Made by a program: the position numbers and the translations under genes
Shown: piece by piece, positions 9,491 through 19,211 of the stretch
How the letters are laid out: every line of letters begins with the position of its first letter
Numbering within the stretch: position 1 is the stretch's first letter
DNA from: an uncultured Muribaculaceae bacterium
Lineage (GTDB): Bacteria; Bacteroidota; Bacteroidia; Bacteroidales; Muribaculaceae
Length of the DNA stretch: 64,000 bases
Reading direction: 5' to 3'
Assembly (NCBI GenBank): GCA_905233845.1
Contig: CAJOFH010000006.1
Coordinates: 49,844 to 113,843, forward strand
The notes under the pieces: generated by a model
Told to the model about the DNA's origin: nothing
Database searches by the model: none
The model's input: the letters and a program-made list of their open reading frames with translations, nothing else

Positions 9491-11308
9491 ATGCAGAAGA
9501 TTAGAAATGTCGCCATAATTGCCCATGTGGATCACGGCAAGACCACTCTTGTAGATAAGATGCTCGCTGCCGGCAATCTCTTTCGCGACAATCAAGTGGT
9601 GGGCACGCAAATACTCGACAGCAATGACTTGGAGCGTGAGCGTGGCATCACCATTCTGTCTAAAAACGTATCAATCACCTATAAAGACTATAAAATTAAC
9701 ATCATAGACACCCCAGGTCATAGCGACTTCGGCGGGGAGGTGGAACGTGTGCTTAATATGGCTGACGGATGTTTGCTACTCGTTGACGCTTTTGAGGGTC
9801 CTATGCCGCAAACTCGCTTTGTGTTGCAGAAGGCTATTCAGATTGGTCTTAAGCCCATTGTTGTAATTAACAAGGTTGACAAACCCAACTGCCGTCCCGA
9901 TGAGGTACAGGAGGCTGTTTTTGATTTGATGTGCAATCTCGATGCTACCGAAGACCAACTTGAATTCCCCACCATCTTTGGTTCGGCCAAGAACGGATGG
10001 ATGAGCAATGATTGGCAAGAGCCGACCGATAATATTACAGCTGTTTTAGATGCAATAATTGAACATATCCCAGCACCAATGGTTGTTGAGGGTGATGCTC
10101 AGATGCTTATCACTTCGCTTGACTACAATACTTATGTTGGACGAATAGCAGTGGGCCGTGTACATCGTGGCGAGCTTCGTGACGGTATGGACGTTGGTTT
10201 ATGCAAAAAAGATGGAACTGTGGCCCGTCAACGCATCAAAGAACTGCGTGTTTTTGAGGGAATGGGTCAAAAGCATGTAGAGAGTGTGCAGTGTGGTGAT
10301 ATCTGTGCCATTATAGGTCTTGATGGTTTTGAAATTGGCGATACAGTCACTTGCCTCGACAATCCCGAACCCTTGCCACGCATCGCTATAGATGAGCCTA
10401 CCATGTCAATGCTCTTTACGATAAATGACTCGCCTTTCTTTGGTAAAGAAGGAAAATTTGTTACTTCTCGTCATATCCATGACCGATTGATGCATGAGCT
10501 TGACAAGAATTTGGCTCTTAAGGTTGAAAAGAGTGAGACAGAGGATGCGTGGATAGTGTACGGTCGTGGCGTGCTACACTTGAGTGTTCTCATTGAGGAG
10601 ATGCGTCGTGAGGGTTATGAGCTTCAAGTTGGTCAACCCCAAGTAATCGTCAAGGAGATAGACGGAGTGAAATGCGAACCAATCGAGACACTGACAATCA
10701 ATGTTCCAGAGGAATACTCGAGTAAAATGATTGATATGGTGACACGTCGCAAGGGCGAAATGACATCGATGGAAACACAGAACGACCGCATCCACATGGA
10801 GTTCAAAATTCCATCTCGTGGCATCATTGGACTGCGCACAAATGTGCTCACTGCCAGTGCTGGTGAAGCAATTATGGCACACAGATTCTCGAGTTACGAG
10901 CCATGGAAGGGCGAAATAGTGCGAAGGGTAAATGGCTCGATTATAGCGATGGAGGGAGGTACGGCATTTGCATACTCAATAGATAAACTTCAGGACCGTG
11001 GTCGTTTCTTCATCTTCCCACAAGAGGAAGTATATGCAGGACAGGTCGTTGGCGAGCATACCAAGGAGAAAGACTTGGTTGTTAATGTCACTAAGAACAA
11101 AAAGTTGACTAATATGCGTGCTAGTGGAGCAGATGAGAAGACCCGCATTATCCCTCCCATTGTATTCAGTCTTGAGGAAGCGCTTGAATACATAAAGGCT
11201 GACGAATATGTAGAAATCACCCCAGGCCATCTGCGCATGCGCAAGATAATCCTTGATGAGATAGAACGCAAACATCAGGCAAAACTCAGGGGCGAAAGTG
11301 AAGAATAA
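9491..11308 (+). CDS. typA: Translational GTPase TypA/BipA
   Basis: A 605-residue ribosome-associated GTPase of the EF-G/LepA group, linked to ribosome assembly and stress growth. The P-loop AHVDHGKTT begins at residue 11. Switch I is RERGITIL, the G3 motif is DTPGHSDF and the G4 motif is NKVDKP. EF-G-like domains follow, then a C-terminal BipA-specific domain with [11 protein letters not shown] near the end. I chose the ATG at 9491. The upstream extension to 9410 overlaps ung and gives a non-conserved, hydrophobic leader. Confidence 0.97.
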   Translation: MQKIRNVAIIAHVDHGKTTLVDKMLAAGNLFRDNQVVGTQILDSNDLERERGITILSKNVSITYKDYKINIIDTPGHSDFGGEVERVLNMADGCLLLVDAFEGPMPQTRFVLQKAIQIGLKPIVVINKVDKPNCRPDEVQEAVFDLMCNLDATEDQLEFPTIFGSAKNGWMSNDWQEPTDNITAVLDAIIEHIPAPMVVEGDAQMLITSLDYNTYVGRIAVGRVHRGELRDGMDVGLCKKDGTVARQRIKELRVFEGMGQKHVESVQCGDICAIIGLDGFEIGDTVTCLDNPEPLPRIAIDEPTMSMLFTINDSPFFGKEGKFVTSRHIHDRLMHELDKNLALKVEKSETEDAWIVYGRGVLHLSVLIEEMRREGYELQVGQPQVIVKEIDGVKCEPIETLTINVPEEYSSKMIDMVTRRKGEMTSMETQNDRIHMEFKIPSRGIIGLRTNVLTASAGEAIMAHRFSSYEPWKGEIVRRVNGSIIAMEGGTAFAYSIDKLQDRGRFFIFPQEEVYAGQVVGEHTKEKDLVVNVTKNKKLTNMRASGADEKTRIIPPIVFSLEEALEYIKADEYVEITPGHLRMRKIILDEIERKHQAKLRGESEE

Positions 11309-11346
11309 ACATTATTTTATTAACACCTAATTAAAATATCACTATT

Positions 11347-11931
11347 ATGAAGATTTTAATGAGAACATTAAGTGTTGTGGCTATGATTGCCATAATTGCA
11401 ACAGCTTCGGCTCCACAAGCTCAGGCAAAAAAGAAAAAAAACCACAAAAAACAGGCAATTGAGAATTTGTTGTTTGAAGGCAACAAGAAGCTTGAGTTTG
11501 GAGACTACGAAGAGGCAGTGAGAATTTACGAGATGGTTGACAAGAAAGGCGAAGTAAAAGGCACTCACAACCTTGCGTTATGTTATCAAGATGGAATGGG
11601 TGTACAGCAAGACTATTTCATGGCATTTAAACTTTTTGAGAAAGCTGCCAAGAAAGGTTATCGTGACTCACAAGAAGCCCTTGGTACCATGTACAAGAAT
11701 GGTTATGGCTGCAAGAAGGACTACAAGAAGGCAATAAAGTGGCTAGAGAAGGCTGCCAATCAAGGCAGTAGTGACGCCATGTATCTCCTTGCATCATGCT
11801 ATTACTATGGCCATGAGGAAAGTGGAGTCAAGATAGATATGAAAAAAGCAAGAGAATGGATGATTCGTTCGGCCGAGTTAGGTAATGAAACGGCTCGAGA
11901 CAATCTCCCAAAGTTGTTCCCAATGTACTAA
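11347..11931 (+). CDS. Exported Sel1-repeat (TPR-like) protein
   Basis: A 194-residue protein with a signal peptide (MKILMRTLSVVAMIAIIATA..AQA) and a very basic patch just after it (KKKKNHKK). A TPR-like helix pair near residues 38-70 leads into three Sel1 repeats, visible as GTHNLALCYQDGMGVQQDY, SQEALGTMYKNGYGCKKDY and AMYLLASCYYYG. Sel1 repeats are protein-protein interaction scaffolds; the partner is unknown. It lies 38 nt after typA and is followed by a clear terminator. Confidence 0.88.
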   Translation: MKILMRTLSVVAMIAIIATASAPQAQAKKKKNHKKQAIENLLFEGNKKLEFGDYEEAVRIYEMVDKKGEVKGTHNLALCYQDGMGVQQDYFMAFKLFEKAAKKGYRDSQEALGTMYKNGYGCKKDYKKAIKWLEKAANQGSSDAMYLLASCYYYGHEESGVKIDMKKAREWMIRSAELGNETARDNLPKLFPMY

Positions 11932-11956
11932 GTCTTTAGAACATTTTATATGATAA

Positions 11957-11990
11957 AAGCACCGCAAGTATTTATTACTTGCGGTGTTTT
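11957..11990 (+). terminator. Intrinsic terminator after the Sel1 gene
   Basis: An 11-bp stem CACCGCAAGTA (11960-11970 with 11976-11986) has a 5-nt loop and is followed by TTTT. Confidence 0.85.
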
Positions 11991-12114
11991 GATTTAAAAA
12001 GATAATAAAATATTAATTGTGTTGTTAATCTCGAATATTATTACGATATTTGTAAACTCATTCAGTTGGAGGTGCTTCAAGAATGTAATAATACACCTTG
12101 TTATAATATTTGTC

Positions 12115-12879
12115 ATGATTAAAAAAATTTTAGCAGTGATACTAATTTCTTTATCTTGCCTGTCATGCAACTCACAGCAGGCAAGTGGCGACAATTCCGC
12201 TATCAGTAAAGTACAAGATGATGTCTACACGACTCGTTCAGGGAAACATGTGACCTTCACCTTCATCAAGCATGCGAGTATAGAAATCAAGTATGATGGT
12301 CTTTCTATACAGGTTGACCCTGTGATTAAGTTGCAACCTGAGACTGACTATTCTAAGTTTGACAAATCAGCATTCATTCTTGTCACTCATGAACATTTCG
12401 ACCACTTTGACAAAGAGGCAATAGCGACCTTGAGTGATGATAATACACGGGTCATCCTGAATAAACGTTGTGCCGAGATGCTTGGCAAAGGTGAGGCAAT
12501 GAGTAATGGCGAGACCCTTAGGTTGCGCGACGACATTACACTAGAAGCCGTACCTGCTTACAACATTACTCCTGGTCATCTACAGTTCCATCCTAAGGGT
12601 CGTGACAATGGTTATGTTCTCGATGTTGATGGAGTGCGCATCTATATTGCCGGTGATACAGAGGACATCCCAGAGATGTCGCAGCTGAAAGATATTGACA
12701 TCGCATTTTTACCATGCAATCAGCCTTACACGATGACACCTGAGCAGCTTTCTCGTGCTGCTCGCCAGTTCTCGCCCCGTGTTGTTTATCCATATCACTA
12801 TAGCGAGACTCCAGTGGAGATAATTAAGAATCTCTTGAGCGACACTAAGATAGAGGTTAAAATTCGCGAACTGAAATGA
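12115..12879 (+). CDS. Metallo-beta-lactamase-fold hydrolase, lipoprotein
   Basis: A 254-residue protein starting MIKKILAVILISLSCLSC, a lipoprotein signal with cysteine in the lipobox. This is why I use the ATG at 12115 rather than the ORF limit at 12019. The metal-binding motif THEHFDHFD is at residues 91-99. A GDTEDIPEM segment and a late HYSET supply further ligands. The pattern resembles the UlaG-like branch of the MBL fold, and the substrate is unknown. The envelope location suggests a periplasmic substrate. It is followed after 38 nt by another lipoprotein gene. Confidence 0.85.
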   Translation: MIKKILAVILISLSCLSCNSQQASGDNSAISKVQDDVYTTRSGKHVTFTFIKHASIEIKYDGLSIQVDPVIKLQPETDYSKFDKSAFILVTHEHFDHFDKEAIATLSDDNTRVILNKRCAEMLGKGEAMSNGETLRLRDDITLEAVPAYNITPGHLQFHPKGRDNGYVLDVDGVRIYIAGDTEDIPEMSQLKDIDIAFLPCNQPYTMTPEQLSRAARQFSPRVVYPYHYSETPVEIIKNLLSDTKIEVKIRELK

Positions 12880-12917
12880 CTTTTAAATAGATAATTTTCA
12901 ATAACAAACAATTTAAA

Positions 12918-13454
12918 ATGAAGAAGATTTTATTTTTTTCGGTGATAATTTTAGCACTGGTTTCAGCATCATGCAAGAATGGTGGTAAAGACTCGAAATC
13001 TGTTCAGAAAGATTCTGCCCCATCTGTCCCATCAGCGGTGGTAAGCGATAGCGATACTGTTAAAGCTGCCACACCTGAAATGCCTGCTCAGCAGCCTTCA
13101 CAGGCTAATGCTCCGGCTGTAACATCGGCCAAGGTTCCAGTAGCCCCCGTTCCTGGTTTGGAGAAGACAAAGACACCAACTTTAGCTCCACCCCAAAAGC
13201 CAGCTGAGAAGCCTAAAGTTCCAGTAAAACCCGAGAGTGATACTGACAAGTTGATCAAGCAATATAGTGTAGCTATGTTGTCGCTAATCGAGGCATCAAA
13301 GACAGGTGGTGATGCTGAAGAAACCGCAACTCAACAATTCATTGAGTTGCAGGGTCAGCTCGACAAGCTTGAAAAGAGCGGTCAGCTCAGTGATACACAA
13401 AAAGAGCTATTCAAAGTCACTACTGACGCTTATAACAGGATGAAATCTAAATAG
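12918..13454 (+). CDS. Pro/Ala-rich lipoprotein, function unknown
   Basis: A 178-residue protein with a lipoprotein signal peptide (MKKILFFSVIILALVSASC). Residues 30-110 are low-complexity, rich in Pro, Ala, Lys and Val, and probably unfolded. The C-terminal 65 residues are charged and helical. I recognise no family. It could span the periplasm or peptidoglycan as an extended linker. It is flanked closely by the MBL-fold lipoprotein and a 71-aa gene, probably in one operon. Confidence 0.75.
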   Translation: MKKILFFSVIILALVSASCKNGGKDSKSVQKDSAPSVPSAVVSDSDTVKAATPEMPAQQPSQANAPAVTSAKVPVAPVPGLEKTKTPTLAPPQKPAEKPKVPVKPESDTDKLIKQYSVAMLSLIEASKTGGDAEETATQQFIELQGQLDKLEKSGQLSDTQKELFKVTTDAYNRMKSK

Positions 13455-13485
13455 TTTTATTAACAATCCTTTAATTCATTTCATT

Positions 13486-13701
13486 ATGGCAGATAATCTG
13501 ATTGATCAAGCAAAAGACTTTATTCAGGACAAAGCTGGAGAAATCTTGAAGAATCCCGAGGAAATCAAGAAGAAAGCGATAGAGATTGGAAAGTCTATTA
13601 CCCCTGACTCTTTGGATGACAAAGTAGAAGGCGTTGTTGACAGTGCTGTTGATTTCCTCACTGACAAACTCACAAAGAAGGACGAATCAGAGAATAAATA
13701 A
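13486..13701 (+). CDS. Small charged amphipathic protein, function unknown
   Basis: A 71-residue protein without signal peptide or membrane segment. It is almost wholly helical by composition, with repeated amphipathic stretches such as LIDQAKDFIQDKAGEILK and VVDSAVDFLTDKLTKK. The A/F/L spacing recalls small stress-induced helical proteins, but I cannot place it in a family. It is preceded by 31 nt from the lipoprotein gene and followed by a hairpin, so it is probably the last gene of that operon. Confidence 0.65.
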   Translation: MADNLIDQAKDFIQDKAGEILKNPEEIKKKAIEIGKSITPDSLDDKVEGVVDSAVDFLTDKLTKKDESENK

Positions 13702-13724
13702 ATTCTCGTAAAGTCATTTTTTGT

Positions 13725-13775
13725 CACACAGTCATTGATGCGCGGGCATTACGGTTCGGCATTAATGATTGTGTG
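13725..13775 (+). terminator. Long terminator-like hairpin
   Basis: A 17-bp stem (13725-13741 with 13759-13775, two G-U pairs) has a 17-nt loop and is followed by TATTTATAG. It lies 23 nt after the 71-aa gene. The stretch from here to 13909 holds no other feature that I see. Confidence 0.6.
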
Positions 13776-13909
13776 TATTTATAGTAGGAGAGAGTAGGGT
13801 GGTTTGATGCTTTTTTAAATTTTGAAGAAATAATTGTCTTTAACCTAGAATCCTCTACTTGTTTTTTCTGTGTACTGATTTTTGCATCTGCTGCTCAAGT
13901 ATGAGCATA

Positions 13910-14237
13910 CGCAATCGCCACCACAGAAGTAGACTCTACAGCGAACCGACAATCTCGCTGTACAGATAATCGAACCACTTGCAACGCACCCCGGCACTTT
14001 GTCGATAATGGGACTAATGAGAAAGGAAAATTGCTCTCTCGTGTGAAATATTTCTCCAAAAGGGGAGTGTTTACTCAGATTTTTTGTTTATCTTTGCCAT
14101 GTAATTAGAGTTTTTGTCTGGTTTTAAATGCAGCACTCAATTAGGTGAAAATCTGATATGGCAAAATTTTGGTTAACATTTTGTCGCCCAGAATGTTGTA
14201 AAATATACTAAATTAAAATGCTGTGAAATTTAGGTTA
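13910..14237 (+). repeat. Direct repeat copy 1, upstream of the LRR gene
   Basis: This ~330-bp noncoding segment matches 16713-17052 in the same orientation, about 75-80% identical by eye. Shared blocks include AGAAGTAGAC, CTCTACAGCGAACC, TTTGTCGATAA, GTGAAATATT, TTTTTGTCTGGTTTTAAA and GAAATTTAGGTTAT. Both copies contain a TATCTTTG box (here 14089-14096). It ends about 60 nt before the LRR start and is likely its promoter and leader region. Confidence 0.75.
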
Positions 14238-14299
14238 TTTATTTGCATGTGAATCCTTCTATTAAATAAAAGTAATTTCAACTCACAAAAACATCAAAC

Positions 14300-16501
14300 A
14301 TGAAACATCAATCAAAATTATTGAAAGCATTAATAATTTGCTTTTTTGTAGCATTAATGCCTCAAGTGGTAAACGCTAAAACCGATCAACTTTGGGTGAA
14401 TGGATTGCACTACTTTATAGATACGAAATATAAATACGCAAAAGTTATTCCGTATTCTGATGATAATTATTATCATCTTAAAGGAGAGATTGTGATACCC
14501 GATAGTGTCACCTATGATAAAAAATCATATCCAGTTTTATATATTGATGAAAAGACTTTCTATAAAACCTATGGAATTACTTCAGTAATTATCCCCAACT
14601 CTGTAATCACGATTGGCAGTTATGCCTTTTTTGATTGCGATGATTTGGTCACTGTGACCATCCCCAATTCAGTGACTAAAATTGGTGAGAAGGCTTTTTA
14701 TGATTGCAGAAGCTTGACCTCGGTGACCATAGGCAACTCACGGAAAAGTATAAGTATAGGATATGAAGCCTTTGCCCATTGCTTTAAGTTGACTTCGGTA
14801 ACAATCGGTAATTCAGTGACTTCGATTCCCGAGAGATGTTTCGAAAATTGTTGTGGATTGACGTCGGTGACCATCCCCAACTCGGTGACAGAGATTGGCC
14901 GTGATGCCTTCGCGGGTTGCACGGCTCTGACCAGCATCACCATCCCCAACTCTGTAACCAAGATTGGCATTTATGCCTTCTTTGATTGCGCTGGTTTGAC
15001 CTCGGTCACCATCCCCGAGTCGGTGACCTTGATTGGTGACGAAGCCTTCGGTGGTTGCAGTGGCTTGACCACAGTCTATTGTTATATTAATGATCCATCT
15101 GTTTTTAAGTGCCAACCATTTGTAAATAATGTTACTATACGCGTCCCTGCTGAAAGTGTTGATTTATACAAAACAGCATGGAAAGAAAGTATTATCTTGG
15201 GAATAGGGGAATCCGCAGATAGGTTAGGTAAGGACTTGTCATTTAAAATTGATGGATTTTACTATAAAGTTAATAAAGACGGCAAAAGTGTGTCACTGCA
15301 AGGATGTTATGAAAACAAAAAAATGACAGGTGATTTAATAATACCCGAAACAGTCACATGTGATGGTTTAATTTGTAAAGTAACAAATATTGGCTTCAAA
15401 GCCTTCTATGATTGCAAGTCCTTGATCTCGGTGGACATTCCTTACTCGGTCACAGAGATTGGTTCTTGTGCTTTTATGAATTGCGCAAGTTTGACCTCAG
15501 TGACCATCTCCAACTCTGTGACATCGATTGGCGATCGTGCATTTTCTAGATGTAGTAGCTTGACCACGGTGACCATTCCTAACTCGATGTTAGAGATAGG
15601 CAGTGAAGCATTCTATTTGTGTAGCGGCTTAACCTCGATAACCATAGGAAACTCACTGAAAAGTATAGGATATAACGCTTTCTATATGTGCGACAATCTT
15701 AAAATAGTAAATGTCAACGACATTACCACTGTGTTTAAGATAAAGGGAGACAATCCACTTCGACGTGCTCATAATTTATATCTTAATGGCCAAAAGGTAA
15801 CAAAGCTTGTTATACCCAACTCTGTTACCAAAATACCTGAAAGTTTATTTAGTGGATGTGAAAGCATAACTTCGGTGAACATCCCCAACTCTGTGACTTC
15901 GATTGGTGAGAATGCTTTCTATAACTGCAAAGGTTTGACCTCGTTAGCAATCCCAAACTCAGTAACTGAGATTGGAGAACGCGCCTTCCAGAATTGTACC
16001 GGCTTGACCTCGGTAACCATCGGCAACTCGGTGACTGAGATTGGCCAATCTACTTTCTCTGGTTGCGGTGGCTTGACTTCATTGACTTTAGGAAATTCAT
16101 TGACATCGATCAAATATGCTGCTTTCTCTGATTGTAAAAATGTATTAATCAAATACAATGGTAGTAAAACTCTCACGAAATTAGGTTGGAAAAGAGAGTC
16201 GCGTAATGACCTTAGCGGTCGCGCTCCAACAGTACAAGAGATTAACTCTGTGGGCAAAGCCAACTTCAATAAACTTAAAAAAGGAATAATCACTCGTGGT
16301 ATGTCATTCAATACAATAGATAAATATAATGACTTAGCAAACAAATATTATGGTGATTTATTGTATGATTGCATGAGCATAGATACTTTTAGGAGAGAAC
16401 GAACGGTCAATAATACAAGTTATTACACAATAGGCTTTGAAGGTGGATATGATTACGATATTATCGTCCGCAATGGTGTAGTGACATCGGTGTCTTATTA
16501 A
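14300..16501 (+). CDS. BspA-like leucine-rich-repeat surface protein
   Basis: A 733-residue secreted protein with a signal peptide (MKHQSKLLKALIICFFVALM...NA). Two blocks of LRR_5 (BspA/Treponema-type) repeats follow at about residues 95-260 and 360-620. The unit is 23 residues, in the style of AFxxCxxLTSVTIPNSVTEIG. An insert at about 270-345 separates the blocks. The last ~110 residues are non-repetitive and may be an anchor or sorting region. Family members bind host proteins or other bacteria. The gene lies between two ~330-bp direct repeats and is followed by its own hairpin. The nucleotide repeats give long antisense open frames that are not genes. Confidence 0.9.
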   Translation: MKHQSKLLKALIICFFVALMPQVVNAKTDQLWVNGLHYFIDTKYKYAKVIPYSDDNYYHLKGEIVIPDSVTYDKKSYPVLYIDEKTFYKTYGITSVIIPNSVITIGSYAFFDCDDLVTVTIPNSVTKIGEKAFYDCRSLTSVTIGNSRKSISIGYEAFAHCFKLTSVTIGNSVTSIPERCFENCCGLTSVTIPNSVTEIGRDAFAGCTALTSITIPNSVTKIGIYAFFDCAGLTSVTIPESVTLIGDEAFGGCSGLTTVYCYINDPSVFKCQPFVNNVTIRVPAESVDLYKTAWKESIILGIGESADRLGKDLSFKIDGFYYKVNKDGKSVSLQGCYENKKMTGDLIIPETVTCDGLICKVTNIGFKAFYDCKSLISVDIPYSVTEIGSCAFMNCASLTSVTISNSVTSIGDRAFSRCSSLTTVTIPNSMLEIGSEAFYLCSGLTSITIGNSLKSIGYNAFYMCDNLKIVNVNDITTVFKIKGDNPLRRAHNLYLNGQKVTKLVIPNSVTKIPESLFSGCESITSVNIPNSVTSIGENAFYNCKGLTSLAIPNSVTEIGERAFQNCTGLTSVTIGNSVTEIGQSTFSGCGGLTSLTLGNSLTSIKYAAFSDCKNVLIKYNGSKTLTKLGWKRESRNDLSGRAPTVQEINSVGKANFNKLKKGIITRGMSFNTIDKYNDLANKYYGDLLYDCMSIDTFRRERTVNNTSYYTIGFEGGYDYDIIVRNGVVTSVSY

Positions 16502-16527
16502 ACCAAAATCCTACAGTCAACAAAAAG

Positions 16528-16557
16528 AGGCGACCCTTGTTGTGGAAAGGGTTGCCT
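16528..16557 (+). terminator. Hairpin after the LRR gene
   Basis: An 11-bp stem (AGGCGACCCTT pairing with AAGGGTTGCCT, one G-T) has an 8-nt loop, 26 nt after the stop. The T-tract is weak. I see nothing definite between here and 16712. Confidence 0.6.
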
Positions 16558-16712
16558 ACTAATTTATCAATAGATGAGATATCTTGCCATCCGCATAGGT
16601 CGTGTTTGTTGTGGTCTGCTCTAAAAGACCTCTTAGTATAGTGTCGGCGCGCATGTGTGCAGAGATGGATGGAGCTACAGATGGGGCATCATGTGGCTAG
16701 TTACGTCCTCCA

Positions 16713-17052
16713 CGCAGTCACTATCCCAGAAGTAGACACTCTACAGCGAACCGGCAATCTCGTTTAACAGATATCCGATCCTCTTGCAACGCAACTTCGT
16801 CAGTTTGTCGATAACGGGATCAAAGAGAAGGGAAAAAGAAGGGAAAAAGCTCTCTCATGTGAAATATTCTTTCAAAAGGAATGATTTTCTCAGATTTTAT
16901 GTCTATCTTTGCCTTGTTATCAGTTTTTTGTCTGGTTTTAAACGCAGCACTAAATTGGGTGAAAATTATGACATGGCAAAATTCTATGTAATCTTTTGTT
17001 ATCTAGAATGTTATGATATCTAAACAATTAAAATGCTGCGAAATTTAGGTTA
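16713..17052 (+). repeat. Direct repeat copy 2, downstream of the LRR gene
   Basis: Second copy of the ~330-bp repeat at 13910-14237, with its own TATCTTTG box (16904-16911). It carries a short internal duplication GAAGGGAAAAA. Here no LRR gene follows; gpmI begins ~100 nt later. It may be the leader of a lost paralogue. Confidence 0.75.
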
Positions 17053-17058
17053 TAATAT

Positions 17059-17089
17059 TTTGAGTTACGCAAAATTTAAACTATATTTG
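17059..17089 (+). promoter_or_regulatory. Promoter of gpmI
   Basis: TTTG at 17059-17062, a 19-nt spacer and TATATTTG at 17082-17089 fit the Bacteroidales -33/-7 consensus exactly. The gpmI start is 66 nt downstream. Confidence 0.8.
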
Positions 17090-17155
17090 CAGTCCTTAAA
17101 AAGCATAAATTTAAGAGTAATTACTTTTAATAGACTATTATTATTTCGTAAATAA

Positions 17156-18670
17156 ATGAGTAATAAAGCTTTATTGATGATTCTTGATGGATGGGGGATA
17201 GGTGACCGCTCGAAGAGCGATGCCATTTTCTCCACCCCAACACCATATTGGGACCACTTGCTGGAGACTTATCCTAACAGCCAGCTGCAAGCCAGTGGCG
17301 AGAATGTTGGTTTGCCCGATGGCCAGATGGGCAACAGCGAGGTAGGTCATTTAAATATAGGTGGCGGTCGCGTGGTCTATCAAGATTTAGTTAAGATCAA
17401 TAAAGCTATTCGCGACAAATCCATCTTTAAGAATCCAGAGATTGTAAGTGCCTTCACATATGCCAAAGAGAATGGTAAGGCGATTCACTTCATGGGTCTA
17501 ACCAGCGATGGTGGTGTACACAGTTCGCTAGAGCATCTTTATGCTCTTTGTGATATAGCTAAGGACTATGAGCTTAAGGATGTATTTGTTCATTGCTTTA
17601 TGGACGGTCGTGATACTGATCCTGAGAGTGGTAAGGGATTTGTTGCAAAACTTGAGGAGCATTGCGCCAAGAGCGCTGGTATTGTGTCAACCGTCACAGG
17701 TCGTTACTATGCTATGGATCGTGACAAGCGCTGGGAACGCATCAAGCTGGCTTACGACCAGCTCGTTCATGGTGAAGGACGCAAGAGCGACAATATGGTT
17801 CAAGCTATTCAAGAGAGCTATGACGAGGGCGTCACCGATGAGTTTATAAAACCAATCGTTAATACTTCTGTTGACGGTCGCATTAAGGAGGGAGATGTAG
17901 TTGTCTTCTTCAATTTCCGCAACGACCGCGCCAAAGAACTTACTATCGTGCTTACTCAACAGGATATGCCAGAGCAGGGAATGGCAACAATCCCTGGGCT
18001 TCAATACTATTGCATGACTCCCTATGATGCTTCGTTCACAGGAGTTCACGTGATTTTCAAGAAGGAGAATGTTGACAACACGCTTGCAGAATTCCTTTCG
18101 TCACAAGGCAAGAAGCAGTTGCACATTGCCGAGACAGAGAAATATGCTCATGTTACCTTCTTCTTCAACGGTGGCCGAGAGGCACCATTCGACGGTGAAG
18201 ACCGCATACTCGTTCCTTCACCCAAGGTTGCAACCTATGATCTCAAACCAGAGATGAGTGCACCTGAGGTTAGGGACAAGCTCGTTGAGGCGATAAGGGA
18301 GAGGAAGTATGATTTTATTGTGGTAAACTACGCCAATGGTGACATGGTGGGTCACACAGGAGTCTATCCAGCCATTGTAAAGGCTGTAGAGACAATTGAT
18401 GAGTGCGTTCATGACACTGTTGAGGCTGCTCGTGCTGCTGATTATGAGGTGATTATAATTGCCGACCATGGTAATTGTGATCATGCCATCAATGAGGACG
18501 GTACACCAAATACAGCTCACTCTTTGAATCCAGTTCCATTTATCTATGTGACTGAGAATAAGGAGGCAAAGGTGGGCTGTGGTCGCTTGGCTGATGTGGC
18601 TCCTTCAATACTTCACATTATGGGGATTGAGCAGCCCGCAGAAATGACTGGCGAAAGCTTAATAGGTTAA
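17156..18670 (+). CDS. gpmI: 2,3-bisphosphoglycerate-independent phosphoglycerate mutase
   Basis: A 504-residue cytosolic glycolytic enzyme that interconverts 3- and 2-phosphoglycerate through a phosphoserine. It belongs to the alkaline phosphatase superfamily and uses two Mn ions. The N-terminal metal site is in [10 protein letters not shown]. The catalytic serine is Ser61 in GNSEVGH. The late metal motifs include ADHGNCDHA and [10 protein letters not shown]. Length is typical. A strong consensus promoter lies upstream and a bidirectional terminator downstream. Confidence 0.97.
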   Translation: MSNKALLMILDGWGIGDRSKSDAIFSTPTPYWDHLLETYPNSQLQASGENVGLPDGQMGNSEVGHLNIGGGRVVYQDLVKINKAIRDKSIFKNPEIVSAFTYAKENGKAIHFMGLTSDGGVHSSLEHLYALCDIAKDYELKDVFVHCFMDGRDTDPESGKGFVAKLEEHCAKSAGIVSTVTGRYYAMDRDKRWERIKLAYDQLVHGEGRKSDNMVQAIQESYDEGVTDEFIKPIVNTSVDGRIKEGDVVVFFNFRNDRAKELTIVLTQQDMPEQGMATIPGLQYYCMTPYDASFTGVHVIFKKENVDNTLAEFLSSQGKKQLHIAETEKYAHVTFFFNGGREAPFDGEDRILVPSPKVATYDLKPEMSAPEVRDKLVEAIRERKYDFIVVNYANGDMVGHTGVYPAIVKAVETIDECVHDTVEAARAADYEVIIIADHGNCDHAINEDGTPNTAHSLNPVPFIYVTENKEAKVGCGRLADVAPSILHIMGIEQPAEMTGESLIG

Positions 18671-18759
18671 AAATTTTTGAAATAACATATATTTAAGAAA
18701 TAAAACAAGAAAAGAATAAAGCAACACATTTTTTTCATTTCATATACTCGTTTTACTAT

Positions 18760-18797
18760 GATGACTCAACGCAGTGATTGCATTGAGTCATCTTCTT
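18760..18797 (+). terminator. Intrinsic terminator after gpmI
   Basis: A 10-bp stem GATGACTCAA (18760-18769 with 18783-18792) is followed by a TTCTTTTT tract. It may also serve the convergent gene at 18823-19206. Confidence 0.8.
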
Positions 18798-18822
18798 TTT
18801 ATCTTATAGGTATGTTGACATA

Positions 18823-19206
18823 TTACTCTTCAGGAGGTTCCATTCCATACAATCCATATTCTTTTCCGCACTTGAGGCAACTCCACACAGGGTGTGGATC
18901 AGGCTTCCACTCGCAACCCAAAGAAGAGTAGGGTGTAACAGTGGTATCTCCTTCTAAAGCCAACTGAGCAATAGAGTCTTCATATTCTACATCGACTAAT
19001 CCAAATCCAATTCTTGCAAATACTTTTCCGCCACAATTATCACATACATTGGGTTTAGCCGTATCGATGCAGATTTCTTTCCAGTTTGCATAAGGGTCGT
19101 TATTATCTGATGTGTTGCCAGTTTCAGATGTGTTAATAACACAAGAGAATAGAATTGTTGTGACAATGAATGTGACAACAAAGATGATAGTTTTGTTATT
19201 CTTCAT
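18823..19206 (-). CDS. Zinc-ribbon-like lipoprotein, function unknown
   Basis: A 127-residue protein with a lipoprotein signal (FVVTFIVTTILFSC). Two CxxC pairs, CDNCGG and CLKCGK, lie about 50 residues apart and look like a zinc ribbon. This is unusual for an exported protein, where cysteines tend to be oxidised. No family recognised. It starts 5 nt after the lon stop codon, so it is probably the second gene of a lon operon. A role in envelope stress is only a guess from that context. Confidence 0.7.
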   Translation of the reverse strand: MKNNKTIIFVVTFIVTTILFSCVINTSETGNTSDNNDPYANWKEICIDTAKPNVCDNCGGKVFARIGFGLVDVEYEDSIAQLALEGDTTVTPYSSLGCEWKPDPHPVWSCLKCGKEYGLYGMEPPEE

Positions 19207-19211
19207 ATTTG

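Noticed and set aside
14698-16344. Long antisense frames inside the LRR gene
   Set aside because: They arise from the nucleotide repeats of the LRR units and have no start context or family features.
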